DNA from: DATJKD01 sp963834855
GTDB lineage: Bacteria > Pseudomonadota > Gammaproteobacteria > Steroidobacterales > Steroidobacteraceae
Assembly: GCA_963834855.1 (NCBI GenBank)
Contig: CAWIDH010000027.1
Location: 248,001 to 312,000 of the forward strand
Direction: 5' to 3'
Length of the DNA stretch: 64,000 nucleotides
Made by a program: the position numbers and the translations under genes. This document shows, piece by piece, positions 41,756 to 49,312 of this stretch. Each line of letters opens with the position of its first letter. Within the stretch, counting starts at the first letter, position 1. A model generated the notes under the pieces. That model saw only the letters and a program-made list of their open reading frames with translations, ran no database searches and was not told the origin of the DNA.

Positions 41756-43756
41756 ATGCATTCTGAGCACGTTAGGGCCACGCAGGTTGGCCGAGCGCCG
41801 GCTATTCTTGCGACCTTTGTGCTGCTCGCCGCCTGTGGTGGCGGAGGTGGCAATGGCAATGGCGAGGGCGATGGCACCACGCCGCCCCCGCCGACGAATC
41901 GCCCGCCAGTCGCGACGATAGTCGGCCCGGCCGACGCGGAAGCCGGCGACACGGTGCGACTCGATGGCGATGGTAGCAGCGACCCGGAGGGTGCCCCGCT
42001 GACCTTCAGCTGGACCATGGCCGTGCCAAGCGGGAGTACTGCTTCGATCATCAGCCCAACCAGCGCGCTGGCTAGCTTCCGTGCGGACGTGCCCGGAACC
42101 TACCGTGCCGAGCTGGTCGTCAGTGACGGCGAGCTCAATTCTGCGGTCGCCGCGCACACTTTGACCGTCGTTCCGCGCCCGCCCGTCAGGGCGACGATTC
42201 GCGTTCCGTCGGCCGGCAGTTTGGTTCCCGACGCCGTGCCGGTCGTCGTGAGCGTCGAGTCCACGTTCGAGGTCAGTGAAGTCACGGCGGTCCTGGCGGG
42301 TCATGAAGTCACGCTGACTTTTGACCCCAAGGCTTGGCGGTGCAGCCTCACATCTTCTTGCCCCGGTTTCGTCGGCACTTTGACGCTCGCCGGCCAAGCG
42401 ATCCAGAGTTACACCTTGGTTGCCCGTGCCACGGATGTGCACGGCAATATTGACGACGTGTCGATCAACGTCGTTCATGACAATCCTCCGCAGGTTACGG
42501 GAACGGCGCCGATCGACCTCAGCGTCGCATTGCCGACGGTGCCGCTGGACCTCAGCTGCAGCGACGACTTACCGGGCTGCAGCGTGGAAGTGCTGGTCAA
42601 CGGCGAACTGCAGCAGAGCGCGCCATCGGCGCTCAATGGAACGCTTGACCTGGGCGCCTGGTTGGGCACGGCCGCACGAGTCACATTGCGCGCACGGGAC
42701 AGCGCGGACCAGTTGACGAGCGAGCAACGGCTCGTCTACGTCGAGGACAACGCGCGCCTCGCCACAGTGGCAGAGGTGCCCGGGGAGATCCTCGACGCCG
42801 ACGCGACCCGGCTGCTATTCGTCGTACCCGAGGTGGCCGGGGACTCCCTGGCGATCTACGATCGCGTCACCGGCCTTGTCGAGAACGTCCCGCTGCCGAC
42901 GGGCCGAGAAGTCGTCAAGACGTCGGCGTTCCTGACGCCGACCGGGGCGATCTTCGAGGCTCAGGAATCGAGTTCCGGTGTCAGCCGGGGCACGGAGCTG
43001 ACCGACCGTCTTTACCTGTGGCGCCTGGCGGCCCTGACCGAGCTCGCCACGCCGACCGTTTACCATCCAAGGTCGCTCGCGGTCAGCGGCCGCTACGCGA
43101 TATGGAGCGACATCACTGCACTGCCCTCCGCCCTCCGTCGCATGAACACCAGCACCGGCACCGTCGAGCTGGTCACCACCGATGCCAACAACAACAATAA
43201 CTCTGTCGCTGCCAACGGCACAGTCGCCTTCGGGACCACCGGCGCCCAGATCGTCCTTGATGTCTCCGGGCTGCAGACGACGCTGACCAGCGATGCGAGC
43301 CACCAGCACACCTTCCCGCTTACAGACGGAACCAGGGTTGTCTATCGCCGATCGAGTCCTTGTTGTGCCGACCAGCACCACGCCGTCGTGCTCATCGACG
43401 GAAGCACGTTGATCCCGCTGACACCGGAACGCGATCGCTCGCCCGAGCCTGGGCCGGACTATCAGATCGCGGCTGGCTGGACAGCATTCACGACCCTCGG
43501 AATGCAGCAGCAGCTGCATGTCTTTACGCGCAGCCCCCTGGGTGTGGTCACCCAGCACACCGACCTGGCAACGCACAGTTACATCGACCGTTTGAGCGGC
43601 GATGGCCACGTGATGGTCATCAACGGGCAAAAGCGGTACTTCAGCCTCGGCAGCGGCATGGTTCCCGTCAGCAGCTCGGCAGGCAGGAGCTACCTGCTGA
43701 ACGGTCAGTGGCATGTCGCAATCGGCCGGGTACTCTTGTCCGTCGACACCGGCTGA
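41756..43756 (+). CDS. Lipoprotein with PKD/Ig-like domain and beta-propeller-like region
   Basis: 666 aa. The N-terminus carries a type II signal with lipobox ATFVLLAAC, followed by a Gly/Asn and Pro-rich spacer. Residues ~50-135 form a PKD/REJ-type domain (PVATIVGPADAEAGDTVRLD, DPEGAPLTFSWTM, AELVVSDGE). Further Ig-like segments follow. The C-terminal ~330 residues have repeated strands typical of beta-propellers (LYLWRLAALTELATP, RYAIWSDI, TRVVYRRSS). Likely anchored in the outer membrane. Intact, with no close promoter seen. It lies between two PEP-CTERM genes. Confidence 0.75.
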   Translation: MHSEHVRATQVGRAPAILATFVLLAACGGGGGNGNGEGDGTTPPPPTNRPPVATIVGPADAEAGDTVRLDGDGSSDPEGAPLTFSWTMAVPSGSTASIISPTSALASFRADVPGTYRAELVVSDGELNSAVAAHTLTVVPRPPVRATIRVPSAGSLVPDAVPVVVSVESTFEVSEVTAVLAGHEVTLTFDPKAWRCSLTSSCPGFVGTLTLAGQAIQSYTLVARATDVHGNIDDVSINVVHDNPPQVTGTAPIDLSVALPTVPLDLSCSDDLPGCSVEVLVNGELQQSAPSALNGTLDLGAWLGTAARVTLRARDSADQLTSEQRLVYVEDNARLATVAEVPGEILDADATRLLFVVPEVAGDSLAIYDRVTGLVENVPLPTGREVVKTSAFLTPTGAIFEAQESSSGVSRGTELTDRLYLWRLAALTELATPTVYHPRSLAVSGRYAIWSDITALPSALRRMNTSTGTVELVTTDANNNNNSVAANGTVAFGTTGAQIVLDVSGLQTTLTSDASHQHTFPLTDGTRVVYRRSSPCCADQHHAVVLIDGSTLIPLTPERDRSPEPGPDYQIAAGWTAFTTLGMQQQLHVFTRSPLGVVTQHTDLATHSYIDRLSGDGHVMVINGQKRYFSLGSGMVPVSSSAGRSYLLNGQWHVAIGRVLLSVDTG

Positions 43757-43858
43757 CGACTAACGCAATTCTTGACCTGCGTTTTCGGCGTGATCGACCG
43801 GAGGAGCGGTGCAGCTCCTCAGCCTATGAGTAGCGGGCTGTGAACGCAAAGCACGGGC

Positions 43859-43945
43859 TCACCGGGGGGTGCTGCGGGCGCTGCAGTAGGCGGCGAGCTG
43901 GTGCTCGTGCTCGTGCAGGGCGCGGAAGGTGTCGAGCGTGACCAT
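43859..43945 (-). pseudogene. Short truncated ORF fused to the dispersed repeat
   Basis: 28 codons starting MVTLDTFRALHEHEHQLAAYC. The LHEHGHxLxAYC pattern recalls small zinc-ribbon hypotheticals that continue with a second Cys pair. Here the frame runs instead into the antisense of the dispersed repeat (GTGCTGCGGGCGCTG) and stops. The surrounding 43757-44003 region has no other gene. Confidence 0.3.
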
Positions 43946-43993
43946 TCCCTAACGCTACACCGCCAACCAGTCGCGGCGTTGATCAAGGATCGC

Positions 43994-44089
43994 GTCGGGT
44001 TTCTTTACATAATCCGCAAGCGATGCTGGCTCTGCAGATAGCAAATCTTTGTTTTCGCGGTGCTTTGGCTAAATGGCACCCGATATGCA
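43994..44089 (+). promoter_or_regulatory. Sigma-54 promoter with upstream activator block (PEP-CTERM gene 3)
   Basis: TGGCACCCGATATGCA at 44074-44089 is a strong -24/-12 match with correct spacing. GTCGGGTTTCTTTACAT (43994-44010) sits 80 bp upstream, the same distance as at 39734. A run of about 26 bp around the block is nearly identical between these two loci. The gene start is 88 nt downstream. Confidence 0.78.
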
Positions 44090-44177
44090 TGAAATCTCGC
44101 CTTCGGGTAGGAGGCGTGGCTTGCGAGGCTCATACACCGAACAACGTTACCTAAGGACTGAAATTGGGAGACCAAAC

Positions 44178-44837
44178 ATGTTCAAGTCCAACGCCTTCGC
44201 GCGTAACTTGATTGCACTGGCGCTTTTCGGTGCGCTCGCTCCTGCGGCCTATGCGAACCTGTTGACCAATGGTAGTTTCGAGCAGGGGGTGCTGGTCGAT
44301 GACGGCAACGCCACGATGACTCTCGTGCCGGGGGGCACGGCTATCACGGGCTGGACGGCCGTCAGCGACAACATAGCTTGGATCGAGGCCGGCAATCCGT
44401 TCAGCTTGAGCGCCCAAGACGGCGATCGCTTCCTTGACTTGACTGACTACATAAGTGGCGCCCCTTTCGGCGGCGTTACCCAAGCAATCGCCACCACGAG
44501 CGGACAATCCTACGTGCTCGCCTTCGAACTGGGCACGCTCACCAGCATTTGGGGCGGGCCGCCAGTTTCGATCCTGGCCACCGCTGGAGGGGCAACGCAA
44601 TCCTTCACAAGCAACGCGGTGACGGATACTTCAACTTGGGTGTCGTTCTCTTTGCCGTTCATCGCAACTGGCAGCACGACTGCCATTACGCTTACGGGCG
44701 CCGCCGGGTTCAACTACATCGGGCTCGACAACGTGACGGTCGAAGAGGGTGCCGTTTCGGTGTCCTCGCCTGGAACGCTCGGGCTTCTCGGCCTCGGCCT
44801 CGCGGCTCTCGGGTTCAGCCGACGACGCAAAGTGTAA
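44178..44837 (+). CDS. PEP-CTERM protein with DUF642/CBM-like domain
   Basis: 219 aa. The signal peptide is FARNLIALALFGALAPAAYA. The mature domain begins NLLTNGSFEQG, has ITGWTAVSDNIAWIEAG and DGDRFLDLTDY, and ends GFNYIGLDNVTVEE. That is the pattern of DUF642 and related galactose-binding-fold, choice-of-anchor domains. The C-terminus, SSPGTLGLLGLGLAALGFS then RRRKV, is a PEP-CTERM variant lacking the PEP triad proper (SPG). The ATG at 44178 is preceded by a GGGAGA site. Transcription is probably sigma-54 dependent. Confidence 0.82.
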   Translation: MFKSNAFARNLIALALFGALAPAAYANLLTNGSFEQGVLVDDGNATMTLVPGGTAITGWTAVSDNIAWIEAGNPFSLSAQDGDRFLDLTDYISGAPFGGVTQAIATTSGQSYVLAFELGTLTSIWGGPPVSILATAGGATQSFTSNAVTDTSTWVSFSLPFIATGSTTAITLTGAAGFNYIGLDNVTVEEGAVSVSSPGTLGLLGLGLAALGFSRRRKV

Positions 44838-44892
44838 GCGACACGCTCAACGGGACAACGAAGCCCGATCAATTGAGCGTCAGGGAGATGCC

Positions 44893-45064
44893 ATGAGAAG
44901 GATCTTTGCAACAGCGGCAGTGGGCGCTCTCGGCATGCTGGCAAGCGTGCCGGCCGGGACTTCCTCATGCGGCTGGTGGCGACGCACGGGCTGCAAGGCG
45001 CCGCGCGGGTGCTGCGGGCGCTGGCGGATGAGCTCGAAGGACTCGCGCGCGCCGGTACTCGATG
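44893..45064 (+). pseudogene. Signal peptide fragment joined to a copy of the dispersed 46-codon ORF
   Basis: The ATG at 44893 gives a signal-peptide-like RRIFATAAVGALGMLASVPA. At GTGCCGGCCGGGACTTCC it passes into the dispersed repeat, where the conserved peptide (DFLMRLVATHGLQGAARVLR, then ALADELEGLARAGTR and a stop at 45062-45064) is in another frame. This looks like a deletion that fused the start of an exported protein gene to a repeat copy through short homology. Confidence 0.5.
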
Positions 45065-45122
45065 AGGGTGCCGGCTCTTTCTCGTCAACCGCTGGTCAAT
45101 CCGACGCGTTGGCGGAAAATGC

Positions 45123-45143
45123 CAAATCGCGCCCCCGCTACCA
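45123..45143 (+). repeat. Relic of the tRNA-Met 3' end (att-like), copy 2
   Basis: CAAATCGCGCCCCCGCTACCA matches 19 of 21 bases of the initiator tRNA 3' end, including CCA. No tRNA body precedes it. Consistent with the right end of an element inserted at 33133 or of a tandem insertion. Confidence 0.6.
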
Positions 45144-45239
45144 CAATTACGTGCATCCGCTCCGACAGCACGCAGCAGGGCCGCCTCATGGCGGCCTTGT
45201 TCGTTGTAGAACCGGATTTCCCGTGCGTCTGCCTCGACC

Positions 45240-45658
45240 TTGGACTCCGGCCTGACCGAGCGCGAACGAATAATCGCCAGGGGGCTCATGGAAGCGGTCG
45301 GCGACGCACTGACGCCGCTTGTGGCACAGATCGCGGGGCTCAAATCGGAAGTCGACGAACTGCAACCAAGACTCGCGGAGGTCGAGCGCCAGAAGGGCGC
45401 GACGTTCGCGGATGCGTTCCAAGGACCGTATCTGGCGGGCGATTTATCAGCGCGGTCATATCGTGCAGCGGAGCCGCCGCTACTGGCTGGCGCTCGTAGA
45501 AACGAGCGAGCCGCCGAGGCATCAGGATCACGCGCGAGCAACTGCGCGAGACGCTGACCGCCGCGTGCGGGAGTCGGCCGGCGGTGCTCGATGACGACGG
45601 GCGCGTCGTCGATTTCCTGAGCGGCGAGGTGGTTGAATGGCCGCCGATCGCGAATTGA
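45240..45658 (+). pseudogene. Second, broken copy of the small phage-type gene pair
   Basis: It starts at a TTG with DSGLTERERIIARGLMEAVGD, parallel to TPLTQREQVILEAIMEAVAD of the gene at 39191. A coiled coil follows (LKSEVDELQPRLAEVERQKG), then FADAFQGPYLAG. The frame breaks before IYQRGHIVQRSRRYWLALVE, the equivalent of YARGELVQKGNSLWMAL. A third frame gives LRETLTAACGSRPAVLDDDG and FLSGEVVEWPPIAN with a stop at 45656-45658. It is a diverged paralogue, so remains of a second related element are present. Confidence 0.55.
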
Positions 45659-45659
45659 G

Positions 45660-45929
45660 TCAGTCGGACCGACGCCGATCGTCGAAGTGCCGATACTTGC
45701 ACTTGCAGGTCGCAGGGCGATCACAGGTCTCGAGCGGCAGCAGCGGGACATCCGCCGACAGTAAGCGCAAGTTCGCGAGTGACCGTGCGGCGTCGCACGC
45801 ATCGTCGTCTGCGATGACCTCCGCGCCGCTGTACTTCTTCCTTCGCTTCCATTCGAAACCGACCCGGTTTTGCACCGTCCGAAACGCGACGTACCACGGC
45901 GATAGCCGTTCGACTTTGTTGGCTGCCAT
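45660..45929 (-). CDS. Hypothetical protein with C-terminal Cys motif
   Basis: 89 aa beginning MAANKVERLSPWYVAFRTVQ. It is Arg/Lys-rich in the middle (EWKRRKKYSG) and ends CDRPATCKCKYRHFDDRRRSD. The CxxxxxCxCxYxHFxDRR pattern recalls a small family of uncharacterised proteobacterial proteins whose Cys could bind metal. The stop is 1 nt from the opposing phage relic. No function is assigned. Confidence 0.5.
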   Translation of the reverse strand: MAANKVERLSPWYVAFRTVQNRVGFEWKRRKKYSGAEVIADDDACDAARSLANLRLLSADVPLLPLETCDRPATCKCKYRHFDDRRRSD

Positions 45930-46372
45930 TTGCCTCTGGAAGCGGGCTTCGTTCTTTTTCTGCCCGATCTAATCCTTACACAAAGAAAGATCCTCGTCGG
46001 CAACTAGGCTACATAATGGCGAAGTAAATCATCGCCGCGATAGCGACAGCGGTAGCGGTAGCGGAGAGATAGAACCTAGGTGCGGTTGTGGACCCGCTAG
46101 CCTTACGATTGCCCGCCGTTGCTTAGATGTAAGCGGGTCCGCCAATCCCCGGCCGGAGCGCCGGCGGCCTAAGTTGCCACTCACTCTGCGACCGGCAGTA
46201 GCTGCACCGCGGCTTCCAGCCGACGGAGCAATAGCGCCGCGACCTTCGGAAGCAGCCGCTCGCTGCAGTCGAATCAGGCAACGCCTACGGCTACTTGTCC
46301 CGGCGTCCTATAGGCAATGCCGCGGTGGGTGGCGAATATCAGTCAATGAACGGGCAGCAGGAGGAAGCCGCC
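45930..46372. other. Non-coding stretch
   Basis: No supported gene. On the minus strand, 46015-46105 encodes a membrane-helix-like end (PRFYLSATATAVAIAAMIYF) without a start codon. There are GCGGTAGCG direct repeats near 46050. No promoter for the following lipoprotein gene could be identified with confidence. Confidence 0.4.
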
Positions 46373-46837
46373 ATGCTCAGCCGCGTTGCGTTCATCCTTT
46401 GTGTGATTATTTCTGTCGCCGCCTGCCAAAAGAAATCTGAGCCAACCGCGACAGATACCAAGCCATCGACCGCGCCAGCGACTCCGGCCCAGCAGGAGGC
46501 AGACGCCATCGTGACTGCAGAAGGGCCGGTCAAGGCCGGCCGGAACTATGGTGCTTTCCGTTCCACCACCACTAACGCATTGAAACTTGCCGACGGGACA
46601 ACTCTCACCGCGACCCCGGAGGGCCCGATTGTGGCGTTTATGATCAACAACGGTACCGGAGGCTCGCTCCGATGCCAGTGTGACAGCGTCTGCACCGGAG
46701 CGTGCAAGTGGGAGACCAGCGCGACGGATGCGAATTGTAGCGGCACCTGCGAAGGTGCTACCGGCGACGGCAGCGCCTGCGGCGCCTGTTCGTGGCACTA
46801 CGAACGTGCGCGACCCGCTGAGACCGTCACGGAGTAG
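46373..46837 (+). CDS. Small Cys-rich lipoprotein
   Basis: 154 aa from the ATG at 46373, behind GCAGGAGGAAG. The lipobox is SVAAC after a hydrophobic LSRVAFILCVIISV. A Thr/Pro/Ala-rich spacer and a Gly/Thr domain (TTTNALKLADGTTLTATPEG) follow. The C-terminus has nine Cys (CQCDSVCTGACKW, CSGTCEG, CGACSWHY). Probably periplasmic or outer-membrane anchored. Immediately after the stop is a remnant of the PEP-CTERM gene tail and its terminator, although this protein has no PEP-CTERM domain. Confidence 0.7.
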   Translation: MLSRVAFILCVIISVAACQKKSEPTATDTKPSTAPATPAQQEADAIVTAEGPVKAGRNYGAFRSTTTNALKLADGTTLTATPEGPIVAFMINNGTGGSLRCQCDSVCTGACKWETSATDANCSGTCEGATGDGSACGACSWHYERARPAETVTE

Positions 46838-46850
46838 GCCGTCTTCGGCC

Positions 46851-46925
46851 TGACGACACGCAGAGCGAACTGAGTCTGCGCACAATTCCGCAAAGAGCCC
46901 GGCCGCGCGCCGGACTTTTTGTATC
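46851..46925 (+). terminator. Orphan PEP-CTERM gene tail plus shared terminator (copy 2)
   Basis: CTGACGACACGCAGAGCGAACTGAG at 46850-46874 matches the last codons and stop of the PEP-CTERM genes (CTGACGAGGCGCAGAGCGAACTGAG). It is followed by the shared hairpin AGCCCGGC/GCCGGACT (one mismatch) and TTTTTG at 46896-46921. The coding body that belongs to this tail is gone. Confidence 0.65.
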
Positions 46926-46949
46926 TATGCAGCAGATAGTCGCGTCGGC

Positions 46950-47043
46950 TAGCCGTGCAGGACGGCGGCAGGCTGCGCGCAGGGACAAGCAACAGCGCGC
47001 GGGTCGGGACTTCCTGATGGGGCTGGAGGCGCACTCCGAGCCG
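46950..47043 (+). repeat. Copy of the dispersed 46-codon ORF repeat (partial)
   Basis: GCCGTGCAGGACGGCGGCAGGC and GGGTCGGGACTTCCTGATGG correspond to the 5' half of the complete copy at 49740-49910. The 3' half is missing. It directly follows a shared terminator, as at 49.7 kb. Confidence 0.6.
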
Positions 47044-47044
47044 C

Positions 47045-47530
47045 CTAGGGTCGGTACGACTCCACGGATTCGACGAAGCCGCGCGTGTAGACCTTATCTC
47101 GATCACCTCGCCATATTGCGGAAGGGATCGGGCCTTGCATGTTAGTCCACACACGGTTGCGAACGGTCTGCCATGCATCTTCATCCAAGAGGCCATTGCG
47201 ATAGCGAAAATATTGTGCTTCTGCACGTCTGAAAAACCGCCGCTGCAAGGTCGTTAGATATTGCCTTTCGACCTCAGTGAAATCCTCGGGCTTTGCGGTC
47301 GGATCCCAGGAACGCAGCATCAATTCGATGTGCTTTTCGCCAAGCATTAAATCGAGATCGTTCATGCTTGCCAGACTGTCGCGCGACTCCGCCGCTGCCG
47401 TAGCTCGCAATACCGCTGTGTTTTCCCGAATACTGGCAACCAGCAGTCCGAGGGTAGTTACGACTGCTACGGCTGATGCAATATCAGCAATGGTCCTTAC
47501 GAGCTCAGTCTTTGTGGACTGTGTCCCCAT
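47045..47530 (-). CDS. Hypothetical membrane-anchored protein
   Basis: 161 aa from the ATG at 47530 (an ATG at 47548 is an alternative). One N-terminal membrane helix is seen (IADIASAVAVVTTLGLLVAS), followed by a helical cytosolic domain. It has ESRDSLASMNDLDLMLGEKH, EVERQYLTTLQRRFFRRAEA and AWQTVRNRVWTNMQG. This layout is seen in many uncharacterised single-helix bacterial proteins. Function unknown. Intact. Confidence 0.6.
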   Translation of the reverse strand: MGTQSTKTELVRTIADIASAVAVVTTLGLLVASIRENTAVLRATAAAESRDSLASMNDLDLMLGEKHIELMLRSWDPTAKPEDFTEVERQYLTTLQRRFFRRAEAQYFRYRNGLLDEDAWQTVRNRVWTNMQGPIPSAIWRGDRDKVYTRGFVESVESYRP

Positions 47531-47629
47531 GCAACCCCCACCGAACAATTGTTCATGAAGCCCAACTGTACTGCGCGGTTAGGCTCGAACTTAGAGAGAT
47601 CGCACCAACGCGGGAGAAATTCGCGTCGC

Positions 47630-47765
47630 CAAACCGCGCAGGACGGCCCAGGCTCGGCGCATGGGGCGGGCCAGGACTTCTTCTCCGCGGCTGATGGCGA
47701 AGCACGGGCTCGAGGGCGCCGCGCGGGTGCTGCGGGCGCTGGCGGATGAGCTTGGGCAGGTTAGC
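47630..47765 (+). repeat. Copy of the dispersed 46-codon ORF repeat
   Basis: GCGCAGGACGGCCCAGGCTC, GATGGCGAAGCACGGGCTCG and GTGCTGCGGGCGCTGGCGGA match the complete copy at 49740-49910, but the reading frame is disrupted near CTTCTCCGCGGCTG. Confidence 0.6.
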
Positions 47766-47827
47766 CGCTGCCAATTGTGATCGGGCGCAAGTTCCCGCCC
47801 AGGGCAGTCTTGTTACGGTGTTCGGCG

Positions 47828-48028
47828 ATGCGCCCTCTAAGCGACATTCCCGACCCCGACGACCTGGCTGGCCTCGCTTGGTACTACTGGCTCTTGGTCG
47901 AGCGTGTGCGATCAGTGAATGCGACGGCCGAGGAGAAGCAGCCGCTGCTCTCGGAGATCGAGCTGTGGTTTAACGCGGCAAGGCGAAAGTGCCTGACGTC
48001 GCCTGGCTGGCGATGGAAGAGCTCGTGA
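47828..48028 (+). CDS. Small hypothetical protein
   Basis: 66 aa starting MRPLSDIPDPDDLAGLAWYYW, acidic at the start and Trp/Arg-rich at the end. No family recognised. It begins just after a copy of the dispersed repeat. Weak evidence apart from an open frame and ordinary composition. Confidence 0.35.
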   Translation: MRPLSDIPDPDDLAGLAWYYWLLVERVRSVNATAEEKQPLLSEIELWFNAARRKCLTSPGWRWKSS

Positions 48029-48196
48029 TGCGAGTTGCGCAAACTGTGCCCGACGCGCCTCCTAAGCGGTAGGTCGGCGCCCGGGTTTGCGCAGCTCGAC
48101 CTCTAGCATATAGGCGTGCGAGCAAGCCCCGGCTACTGACCTGAAGATCGCGACGGGGAGGCAAGTCACTCAACGCGGTGGCGAAAAGGGGTCGGT

Positions 48197-48412
48197 TTAA
48201 CCGCCCTCACCGGGAATGAACTCGAGCAGATCGCCCGGCTGGCATTTCAGCTCGCGGCACAGAGCTTCCAGCGTCGTGAAGCGGATGGCGCGCGCCTTGT
48301 TCGTCTTAAGGATGGAAAGATTGGCAAGCGTGATGCCGATGCGATCCGCCAGTTCAGTAAGGCTGATCTGGCGCTTTGACATCACTTGGTCGAGGTTGAG
48401 CTTGATGGGCAT
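48197..48412 (-). CDS. XRE/Cro-CI family HTH regulator (YozG-like)
   Basis: 71 aa. Nearly the whole protein is a Cro/CI helix-turn-helix: SLTELADRIGITLANLSILK, KARAIRFTTLEALCRELKCQPGDLLEFIP. Such small regulators are typically encoded next to DUF2975 membrane proteins, as here; the gene starts 9 nt after the DUF2975 stop. It probably represses its own operon through the 32-bp palindrome upstream. Confidence 0.88.
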   Translation of the reverse strand: MPIKLNLDQVMSKRQISLTELADRIGITLANLSILKTNKARAIRFTTLEALCRELKCQPGDLLEFIPGEGG

Positions 48413-48421
48413 CGGATGCGC

Positions 48422-49102
48422 TCAGACCGTAAGGTCGCTTTCGCGTTGCAGAGCCAGTCCCTGGCGGAACACTTCCGCCAGCGCCAGCACCAGAAGGCCG
48501 CTCCAAAGAACCGGGCTGCCTAAAGGAAAGCGGAGCAACTGCATGTGCCCGGCGGGAGGAAGGCGGACGGAAGTTCCGGAAATGGCGATCTGCGTGTGCT
48601 CGGTCAGATAGGCGTACATCGCGTGCGCGAACCAGCTCTCGCCGACGGCGGAGGTGAGCGAGAAGACAATCAGGGCTCCGCCCACGATCTGAACCAACCG
48701 CACGCTTTGCGGCGTAAAGCTGTCGCCGCGTCCGACGTTGCGGAACAACCGGCGCAGCAGTTCGAATAGGGCGGTGAAAAAAACGGCATAGATGAGCAAG
48801 AGCGGCAGGCCGTATTTTTTGAGCAGCTCGATGGCGCCGGACGGCTTGTCGACGACCATGGTTACGTTGCGATTGAAAGCGCTCGCGCTGAGGGCTGGGT
48901 CGACCTGACCGCTTGCATCCGGCTGAAGAGCGAGTGTTGCGGGCTGTCCCATGAGTTCGCCGTGGACGGGCCCGAAGCGCGCGTCGGGCGGCAACGTGGG
49001 ATCGACCAGGATGACTGCGATGAGAGCGACCGCGGTGAGCGCCATGAGGACGGCAAGGCCGGTGAAAACCGCGCGGAACAGCTTGGGCAAAAAGTGGCTC
49101 AT
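48422..49102 (-). CDS. DUF2975 domain membrane protein
   Basis: 226 aa with four predicted membrane helices: an N-terminal one (AVFTGLAVLMALTAVALIAVIL), one around YGLPLLLIYAVFFTALFELL, then IVGGALIVFSLTSAVGESWF and a final VLWSGLLVLALAEVFRQG. The last helix and its EVFRQGLALQRESDLTV end are the hallmark of DUF2975. It pairs with the XRE regulator downstream. Role unknown. Perfect palindromic operator 18 nt upstream of the ATG. Confidence 0.85.
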   Translation of the reverse strand: MSHFLPKLFRAVFTGLAVLMALTAVALIAVILVDPTLPPDARFGPVHGELMGQPATLALQPDASGQVDPALSASAFNRNVTMVVDKPSGAIELLKKYGLPLLLIYAVFFTALFELLRRLFRNVGRGDSFTPQSVRLVQIVGGALIVFSLTSAVGESWFAHAMYAYLTEHTQIAISGTSVRLPPAGHMQLLRFPLGSPVLWSGLLVLALAEVFRQGLALQRESDLTV

Positions 49103-49119
49103 CGAGCGTCTCCCTTGAT

Positions 49120-49151
49120 TTATCGATAAACGATATATCGTTTATCGATAA
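49120..49151. promoter_or_regulatory. Perfect 32-bp palindrome, operator of the DUF2975-XRE operon
   Basis: Each half is TTATCGATAAACGATA read inward; the two halves at 49120-49135 and 49136-49151 are exact reverse complements. It is AT-rich in a GC-rich setting and lies just upstream of the DUF2975 start on the minus strand. Two nested ATCGATAAACGAT-like half-sites suggest binding of two dimers of the small XRE regulator. Confidence 0.8.
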
Positions 49152-49159
49152 GAAGCAAG

Positions 49160-49220
49160 GGCGCACCACGAGCACGGGGCCTGCGCGGGTGCTGCGGGCG
49201 CTGGCGGATGGGCGATGGGA
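49160..49220 (+). repeat. Copy of the dispersed 46-codon ORF repeat (3' part)
   Basis: GCACGGGGCCTGCGCGGGTG and CTGCGGGCGCTGGCGGATGG match the 3' half of the family. It is joined to GGCAAGTCATTTCACGCGGTGGCGAAA, which also occurs at about 48160-48185 (GGCAAGTCACTCAACGCGGTGGCGAAA). Confidence 0.5.
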
Positions 49221-49263
49221 GGCAAGTCATTTCACGCGGTGGCGAAATGGCAGGCTAGGGAAT

Positions 49264-49287
49264 GAGCAAAGCGGCCCCCCGCTACCA
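49264..49287 (+). repeat. Relic of the tRNA-Met 3' end (att-like), copy 3
   Basis: GCCCCCCGCTACCA at 49274-49287 matches the tRNA 3' end with one extra C, preceded by GCAAAGCG as a diverged CAAATC..G. An exported-protein gene fragment begins right after it (49313), as expected at a recombination junction. Confidence 0.45.
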
Positions 49288-49312
49288 CCTACACCACGCG
49301 CTGCTAGGTTGA

